Source of the DNA: Girardinichthys multiradiatus
Lineage: Eukaryota; Chordata; Actinopteri; Cyprinodontiformes; Goodeidae
Assembly (NCBI RefSeq): GCF_021462225.1
Contig: NC_061813.1
Location: 21,724,442 to 21,788,441, forward strand
Length of the DNA stretch: 64,000 nucleotides
Reading direction: 5' to 3'
Shown: one piece after another, positions 46,701 through 55,700 of the stretch
Position numbering within the stretch: the first letter of the stretch is position 1
How the letters are laid out: every line of letters begins with the position of its first letter
The notes under the pieces: model-generated
The model's database searches: none
Told to the model about the DNA's origin: nothing
What the model saw: the letters and a program-made list of their open reading frames with translations, nothing else
Translations under genes and position numbers: made by a program

Positions 46701-49700
46701 TCATTGCTGGCCCACTGATGGAGATCAAATCCTCCAGAGTCAAGGAGGCTCCTGAGGTCGCTTACCAACTGCTTAGCGCCTTGGACAGATGGCAGGCTCT
46801 GTAAACAGTTGTCTACATAAAAACATCTTTCAACTGAGAACCGCTCTTTACTCTCAGCAGTGCTATGACTAATGACATGGTGCTGGAGTGTATAGGTAGC
46901 ACAACAAGGACTGCAGGTGGTCCCAAATGGCAGCACCTGCCACTCATAGACTTGGGGCATTACTTTCCTCTGCATGTTGCGCCAGATAAAGCGAAGAAGG
47001 GGCTTGCCTTCAGGCAGCAACAACACTTGGTGGAACATGGCTCTAATGTCACCGCTAATACCAACACTGTGCTCTCTGAAGCACAGAAGGACTCCTAATA
47101 AGGAGGAACTATGCGTAGGACCAGGCAACAGAGACTCGTTGAGACACAGGCTTTTGTATTGGAATGAACAATCAAAAACAATCCTCCTCTTACCATTATG
47201 TTGCACCATGTGATGAAGGATAAACCAGGTTTCCTCACCTGATGCAGTCTCAGGGGTGGGTATCTTCATTGCAGTTGCAACCTATTCCATCTTCTTTATC
47301 TTCGCCTCATAAGCCGCTGAGCTCTCTGGGTCTGTCAGCAGGCGTTTCTCCAGCCCTCTCAGCCTTGACATCACTGCATCCAGGGGGGCCTGAAACAGAG
47401 GGAAATCTTTTTTCCTGAGTAAAGGAGTTGTATACCTGAGAACGCCGTTAACCTCTACTCTGGTGGTCTTAGCTTCCAGGAGGTCAATAGCTTGTCGGTC
47501 TTCCCATAACCTAGTCACTTGTCGTTCATTCCTCATTGGTAAAGTATCCAGTTGCCACAACCTCTCCACATTTTTTCGGAGTTCCATTTCCAATGGACTA
47601 AGGGAAGTAAACAAGCACTGCTGAGAGGATAACTGCTGTGTTATTATCCTGGTAGGCCTGCAGAGTACCCCTGCAGAGTCCAGCCAAGCCTGGTCTGAAT
47701 AGCCGCAGGACCACCTGGGGGACTTAAACGAACTGGCTCCACTGGACTTATCAGGTGTGGATGGTCTGCTCCAATGAGAAGCATAGGATAAATTTCTCAA
47801 AGGGCTGGATAGAAACATCCTGGAGGTGCTTGTACTTTGTACTTAAGGGTGGCCATTGGATAAGCGTGGTCAGCAAAGCTGAGGCGCTTGGCTGGAAAAG
47901 CATCCGTGAACAATCTGTTTGGCTGGGTGATGGGCGAGATCTTGAAGGTGACAGCTGGCCATTTAATAGCTGGACATCTTGGCGAATGGTTCGTAGGACT
48001 AATATTTCTGGGGGCCCTTGAAGCTTTAGCTTATGCGCAGCTCCAGGCAGGAGCATAGTGCGCTCCAAGCCGTCATCCAGGACTGCATAGGTGTCAAACG
48101 TCTTGTTCTCATGGTGAAGGAAGACTCCTTTCAGTAAAACACACAACTGCACTCGGTTGGTCTGCCAAGGTACAGGGTTTCAGTGGCAGAGTTTACTAAA
48201 CAGGATCCTTCCTTTCCCGGTTTGATATTGACATCATGCAATATCTGGAGATGTTTCCCTTGGCACTTACTGCACAGTTTCTTGAGGTTGCACTGTGCAG
48301 CCTGATGTTGTCTCCCACAGCGCCAGCAGCGTTTGTTGGCTATTATCCACTGTGTGATCGGATCTTTGTCAAAGGACTTAAACGTATCGCATTGACTCAG
48401 AAAATGCTCCCTACTATCACAGTAGGGGCAGTAAGCCTGTCGTGATTTGTTCCTGCTTGAATCGTCAGATTTCTTTAAAGTTGACTCTGAGGTATGATGG
48501 CTGGAGGTATCCTCAGCTCCATGAAGTACTGTGGCGAGGTAAGTGGATTTAGGATAATGTTTTAGATGTGTCTTCCTCCTTCCATCGGGCTTGTGGTCTT
48601 TAAGGCTTACTTGACTCTCACTGTCTTGGTGACATGCCTCATGTTGTAGCCACTCTGAGAAGTCTGTAAGGTTTTATCCAGTTCCAGGTCTCCTGTTTTA
48701 GTAATGATGATCTAATATCACTATGACTCCACATGATGCAAGCTCCTCCTGGAACTGGGTACTGCCATAACTTTAGCAGGAGGAGCAAAATACTGCTGAG
48801 GACGATGATTTAACCGACTCTCAGCTACTGCTTGACATTCCTCAGAAACATTCCACTCATCAATGGTGATATGCTCCGCGTACTGACTGACTAGACTAAT
48901 AGCACGAGATGAATGAGGTGACATCCTCGATGCGCTGTTAGCAGTGGTGTGTTCATACCGTTGCTCTGGTTGCCTCCAACCCACAGGTTGAACCGCATAG
49001 TCTCTGAGGTGCACAGGCAATTGAGACTGGTGTTTGGGGTGTGCAGTTAACACTGGAGCCTCCTTACTCGCTGAAGGATGCTGCATCCTGAATGCTCACG
49101 TGTCCAAAAAGGCACCAGGATCCGGCTCGAAGGACCAATAAAAAAAAACCAGGATTACTTATGGACCATAAGGTAAGGTTCTGCTGTATTGGTATCTTCT
49201 TGTGGTGTCAATAAGAACACTTCTGGAGTCAGGATGCAGTTTGCATATATTGAATGCAGATTTATTGAAGAACTGGGGCATACAAGTAGTGGATGTAAAG
49301 GTTTATGATTGTGGTCTAAAGGGAAACAGAAATACAATAATCAATATAAAATATCAATAAAGTGCATAAAGCAATCTACCTGAACATGCGTACATGCATG
49401 AATTGAACCCAAATGATGTGAGATGGCATTAAACATACATTCAGCCTGAAAAGGTGTAATTTAGTACAAAATAGGACTCTGCTGCCATCTATTGGCCAAC
49501 CTAAACTAGCCAAGTTAAACCCAAAAAAACAATAGTCAAACAGGATAGATACACTCCGTTCTAATGCACATAAAAGGTAATTACTGAGATATGTGATGAT
49601 ATAAACACTTAGCCATTCGGGATAATCCCATTAACAATAACTATCGACTATATACAGGCTTTAAGAGCCGACTAGAGCAACAGCTAGATGCTAACCAAGC

Positions 49701-52700
49701 AAAACAGCTAACACAGAAAGTTATATTAGGAAATCTTCTTGCCCACCAGAATAACACACTTACAGGGGTTGGACAATGAAACTGAAACACCCGGTTTTAG
49801 ACCACAATAATTTATTAGTATGGTGTAGGGCCTCCTTTTGCGGCCAATACAGCGTCAATTTGTCTTGGGAATGACATATACAAGTCCTGCACTGTGGTCA
49901 GAGGGATTTTAAGCCATTCTTCTTGCAGGATAGTGGCCAGGTCACTACGTGATACTGGTGGAGGAAAACGTTTCCTGACTCGCTCCTCCAAAACACCCCA
50001 AAGTGGCTCAATAATATTTAGATCTGGTGACTGTGCAGGCCATGGGAGATGTTCAACTTCACTTTCATGTTCATCAAACCAATCTTTCACCAGTCTTGCT
50101 GTGTGTATTGGTGCATTGTCATCCTGATACATGGCACCGCCTTCAGGATACAATGTTTGAAGCATTGGATGCACATGGTCCTCAAGAATGGTTCGGTAGT
50201 CCTTGGCTGTGACGCGCCCATCTAGCACAAGTATTGGGCCAAGGGAATGCCATGATATGGCAGCCCAAACCATCACTGATCCACCCCCATGCTTCACTCT
50301 GGGCATGCAACAGTCTGGGTGGTACGCTTCTTTGGGGCTTCTCCACACCGTAACTCTCCCGGATGTGGGGAAAACAGTAAAGGTGGACTCATCAGAGAAC
50401 AATACATGTTTCACATTGTCCACAGCCCAAGATTTGCGCTCCTTGCACCATTGAAACCGACGTTTGGCATTGGCACGAGTGACCAAAGGTTTGGCTATAG
50501 CAGCCCGGCCGTGTATATTGACCCTGTGGAGCTCCCGACGGACAGTTCTGGTGGAAACAGGAGAGTTGAGGTGCACATTTAATTCTGCCGTGATTTGGGC
50601 AGCCGTGGTTTTATGTTTTTTGGATACAATCCGGGTTAGCACCCAAACATCCCTTTCAGACAGCTTCCTCTTGCGTCCACAGTTAATCCTGTTGGATGTG
50701 GTTCGTCCTTCTTGGTGGTATGCTGACATTACCCTGGATACCGTGGCTCTTGATACATCACAAAGACTTGCTGTCTTGGTCACAGATGCGCCAGCAAGAC
50801 GTGCACCAACAATTTGTCCTCTTTTGAACTCTGGTATGTCACCCATAATGTTGTGTGCAGTTCAATATTTTGAGCAAAACTGTGCTCTTACCCTGCTAAT
50901 TGAACCTTCACACTCCGCTCTTACTGGTGCAATGTGCAATCAATGAAGACTGGCTACCAGGCCGGTCTAATTTAGCCATGAAACCTCCCACACTAAAATG
51001 ACAGGTGTTTCAGTTTCATTGTCCAACCCCTGTACATGTCATCAGTGACGCACTTGTAACATCCACTAACATGCATAGGTGATATTCTCTTAACTCAAAC
51101 TCCGTAACTTTAACAAAACTGCTGTGCTGCGGCTACTCATCAGCTCTCAGCCACTCCTGATCAGTGCTATATCGCTCTCTCACTCCGTGCACGCAACAGA
51201 GTGTGGTGCAGCTGTGGATTAATCCGCACAAGTAAATAGATCCACCTGTTTGGATTATTGGTCTTTCCAACACAAAAAAAACATACACATTAAAACACAC
51301 AACACACAAATAAACAGCACTATAATAAAACAATATAAAACAGTATAAAAGATCAACCAATATAAAAATTACCTTTAATCAACATCTCACAGGGAGTCAG
51401 ATGCCAGGGTAAAACGACTGGTATTCAGAAGAGATTTAAAAACATACAGAGAAGATGACTGCCAAAATGTCAAGAGCACATCATTCCACAATTTGGGACC
51501 TGTCACAGAAAAAGCCCAATTTCCTCTACGTTAACGCTCAGTCCTAGGTACAGTAAGGAGCAGCTCATCAGCTGACCTAGGAGAGCAGGTAGGTGTCCGG
51601 GGTTGGGTGCTCCAGTGTGTGCCGTCTTATTTCCGGTGGCTTGCTGGGCTATGTAGAAGCAGACTCCTAGGATGTATTCTTGTACTCGCTTTATCCTTCT
51701 TTCTTGCCTCTATTCTTATCTCGTCTCACTTTTTACTTTTTGCCCCACCTCTCTTCCTTTCTTTCTTCTTTTATTCCCCTTTTGTTTCTGTCTCCATGTC
51801 CATTGCATTTGAAATAAATTATTGGAACTCAGACAACAATTCTGAATGCTACTCTGAAGGACAGGACAATTAAGAAATATGTAATTAAAATCTTTTAAAA
51901 AGAGCTGATTCAGTGCTGTGTCATGTTTTAAAACCAGACTGAAAAACTTGTAAAACATTTTGCTTTTCCAGAAAGGCCATCTATCAACTACTTTAGAAAG
52001 AAAAGATAGTTTGGAGATAGGCCTGTGGTTAACAGGAATTGTAGACTATTTATGGCTAGTTTTTGAAGTTTGTACTACTGCATGTTTGAAATCCCTGGGG
52101 ATCACACCTGACATCAAACTGTGATTTACAAGTTCAAGAACAAGATGTCCAATTGTGGGTAAAACCTATTTAAGTAGTTGACTAGGTACTGCATCGTTTG
52201 AATGACCAACAATCACTTGTAGTAGATTGTAGATAAGGTCACTGGCTCAAACCTGTCAAAGACAGCAGTCAGGAACAAAGACTGAGGGGTTGTGAGCAAA
52301 AGCAGAGATTTGAGCTATGGCTAAGGAAACTTTCTGAATAAAAAAGTGCAGAAAGCCTTCACAGACCACAGGGGAGAGCTCGATGAGGTAAAGGCTGTGG
52401 CACATTAAGAATTGATTCAATAGTCTGAAATGGAACACAGATTGTGACAGTTTGACGGAATATTAGTGCTTTCTTTTGGCATCTTTTACAGTTTTTAAAA
52501 AATGACGGCCCCAGTCCTTTAACGTCTGGAGGGACACTTGAAGTTCGTCTTTTCTCCACTTGCACTCAGCTTGCTGGTACTCCTGCTTAACAGCTCGAGG
52601 TGAGCCGTTCAGCCAGGGCTCAGATTTTGTTTTAATGGAGCCACAGTGTCCAAAGCAGTGTGCCAGGTGTACTAACCTGTTTCTACTTCTATTCTACTTC

Positions 52701-55700
52701 TATTCCTCATCACAGGTATTCAATCACTGGAAAGTTTTTGGTGTAAATGTCAGAATTATGTAACAACCTGTTTGTCAGGTCAACTGGAAAAATGCCAATT
52801 GGACAGAAGGGTTAAGGAAAGATCTACTGCTATCCGAAGCACTTCATTCACACACAAACACACATACACAAAAGCAGAAACACGGCAGCTCCAGCAATTC
52901 AACTCTTTCCACATGCCTTCATTAATTCCCCTTGCTATGGCCTTTAAGTGTTTCTAAACTCCCACAATTTTTAAGGCCACTGAATGGAAAATCAGCCGAA
53001 CACACAGCAGCATCCAGGCTACTCTAAGTACAGCGCGTCAGGAGATACGACAGGAAGACGTCCCTGTGTGTGGATGTGTAGGTGAGTGAAGGAGAAAAAC
53101 GGTGTAGCATTTTGTATTAATGAGTGTTTACATACACACAGAAAGCTAGAGCGAGGTATGTGGAAATCAAGTCAAGAGACAATTTTCACTGTTTTAGCAG
53201 CAGCAGCTGTCATTATACAGAAAAACACAATATGTACTCACATTCATATCTGTCAGAAGCAACTCCTTGGTGGAGTTTAGGGGCTGACATTCTCAATGGT
53301 AGTCATAACTCAAGGTCACACTCTCATCTTTCTTTATGTGCATATTTGACAGTTGCACCCACAGCTGTCAAAAATGCACGATTATTTTATTTTTCCGCTG
53401 GGTTCATTCTGTGCTTCATTGACAGCACGCTGCTTGGCGGTGATGCAACAAAAGTTTTGTGCTTTTAAAAATGACGTAGTAGAAGATCTGTATAACTGTT
53501 AAACTGTTAACAGTTTTTCTAAAGAAAAAAAAACTATAAAAACTTTAGATTTTATTTATAAATATTTGAATGATGTCTTTAAATCCCAACACACTGCTTG
53601 ACAGTTTCCATCTTCATATTGACAGACTATCTGATATTGTAAGGCAGCATGCCATGTTGGAATCCTATAACGGTAAGTTTCATAAAACGTACTACTTTAC
53701 TTCAATAATATCTAAAAGCTCAGAAAGACAAACACATTTCAGATTTTCAGCCTTACCAGCCTGAAAGATCTATTGCAGGTGGTAAATGTACAATACCCAA
53801 GCGGTAATGGGTCACGCAGTGAACAACACTCTTAAGTGTGGAAGTTGTTACTGAGGTAAGAAGACTCAAAGTTAGCTGATTTCAGTTTATGTGTTTAAAA
53901 TGAAATCAGATGAAGTACAATGTAAGAAGCTATTTAAAATTAGACTGCTTTATATGAAGACATGCTTTTCACAGAGACAGGCCTTTAGAAATCTTAACCA
54001 AGGTTTTCACAGCTTCTATTGCAAAGTGCCCTAACAGCTAATATAAGATACAAAAAACACAATAAGTTGTCAATGCCACTGACCTACCCCCCCAGAACCC
54101 GAGGCAGACATTCTAAGAACCCGCAGCACAAAGAGCTTAAATTTAAAATAACGACTGCTAATTAGTTAATGAGCAAAGACCACTCCAATGGCAATGCATG
54201 TACTGGTTTGAGAGGTCGTTAACACTCAGCATTGTGCAACATGTCAGTATTTGGTTAGACGTGTTTTTTTATTTTTATTTTATACTCATGACTGTACTAT
54301 AAAGATCACAGGCCAACCACGATGCTAAAAGGCTGCAAGGAGAATGCCATAATAGCAACAAATTAATATTACTGCTAATTTACAGTCAACTAATTATGAT
54401 GATGAGAATCAAAAAGATCAAAATATTTTTGTGAGTAGGTCACATAAAAATAAATCTTTCCAATCTGGATGGGAAGCTTTGTGTTTGGGGAAAGGTAACA
54501 CTGCAGTCAATCATAAGATCCATTTCCCTTTAAAGCAGGGGTGCCCAACTCCAGCCCTCAAGGGCCAGTGTCCTGCATGCTTTGGATGTGCTTCTGTTCC
54601 AATACAGCTAATTTGAAAAGCTGCTTTTAAAAGTCAGCATGTCATCAGCTTCTGCAGCAGCCTGCTAATGAAATGAATTTATTTGAGTCACGTGTGTTGA
54701 ACCAGAGAAACATCTAAAACAGGCACTGAATTTGGACACCGTTACTTTAAAGAGAAGTAGGGGTGGGAGTGTGATGTTTGAATTTATGTATGTCTGTATA
54801 CAGGAAATGTTAAAGGACAACAGAGACTAGATTTGAACCTTAATGGAACAGAAACACAACTGATCACATCATGCAATAAAACTCCTGGAGTTTAACTTGT
54901 TCATTGTAGGAATGGGATAAGCATCCTCCTGGTTCATGTAAAGATCAATAGCAATTCTAATTAGTAGCAGTTAGTGCTGCACTAAAAGGCTAAACTAGAC
55001 ACTTGAAGTGAAAAATGTAAGGGTTACATGCTTTTGCAAAACAAATGTCATAAAATGTTGGCCAATCATTTTATAATCAGGTTAAAGATTTAGGTCATAT
55101 TTATAAAGAGGTTTATAAAGAAAATCTATAAATGGTGTTTAAGAGGGTTGAGGATAAAATTACGGTGCAAGAAATGGGATTGTGAGAGGCATTATTTCAG
55201 AAAGAAAGTTTTGCTCTTTAACAATTCCCAGCATCTGAATGTCATGTAATAAAACATGCACAAACACACCAGCATAGCCTGAAATATTTATTCTTGTTAG
55301 AAATTGCATGATTACCTACACAGATTTTTTTCCTTGCTCAGTTTAAAGAAAGCTGCGTCTCAGCTTGCATGGGAAAGTCTGGTGCTTTTTTGGCTTTCCA
55401 TCCACATATTAGAGACCATCAGTATTGTTACAGTGTATAATGGGGTTGAAAAACCCCACAAAATATGCTCAACTTGGTTTTCATATCTGCATGATGAAAA
55501 TCAATATTTCAGAACGCATCCTCCGAACACCTTAATTTAGCGTCAAATGAACATCATTTGGCTAAACTGATTCTCTATAGCCTCTGTTGGAAGAATGTAT
55601 ATAAGTTATCATTGTTTAGTTTAAATCATGTTTATGTCTGAAGTTCTACTATAGTTAAGATGATTCCTATGATTGCTCTTTTAGTGTGAAAAATGTTTGT

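Larger units (their letters stand above)
43787..51272 (-). mobile_element. BEL/Pao LTR retrotransposon with 5-bp target duplication
   Basis: It is oriented on the minus strand. Two LTRs of ~863 bp (the right one split by a 1270-bp Tc1) flank ~4.5 kb of gag-pol. Outside the LTRs the pentamer CAAAA occurs at 43782-43786 and 51273-51277. LTRs start TGTTGGAAAG and end CA in element orientation. Gag with CCHC fingers, protease, RT, RNase H and integrase occur in the Pao order. Stops and frameshifts make it non-autonomous. Confidence 0.92.
49138..51272 (-). repeat. BEL/Pao 5' LTR, split by a Tc1/mariner
   Basis: Removing 49763-51032 and one TA copy leaves about 863 bp that align end to end with the LTR at 43787-44650. 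By eye there are about 22 substitutions (~2.5%) and one small indel. Confidence 0.9.

Noticed and set aside
49120..49137. A tRNA gene fragment
   Set aside because: Only the 3' 15 bases plus CCA are present, at the exact position of a primer-binding site. Nuclear tRNA genes do not encode CCA, so this is a PBS.
49894..50946. Plus-strand ORFs opposite the intact transposase
   Set aside because: They are antisense of the 343-codon minus-strand transposase.
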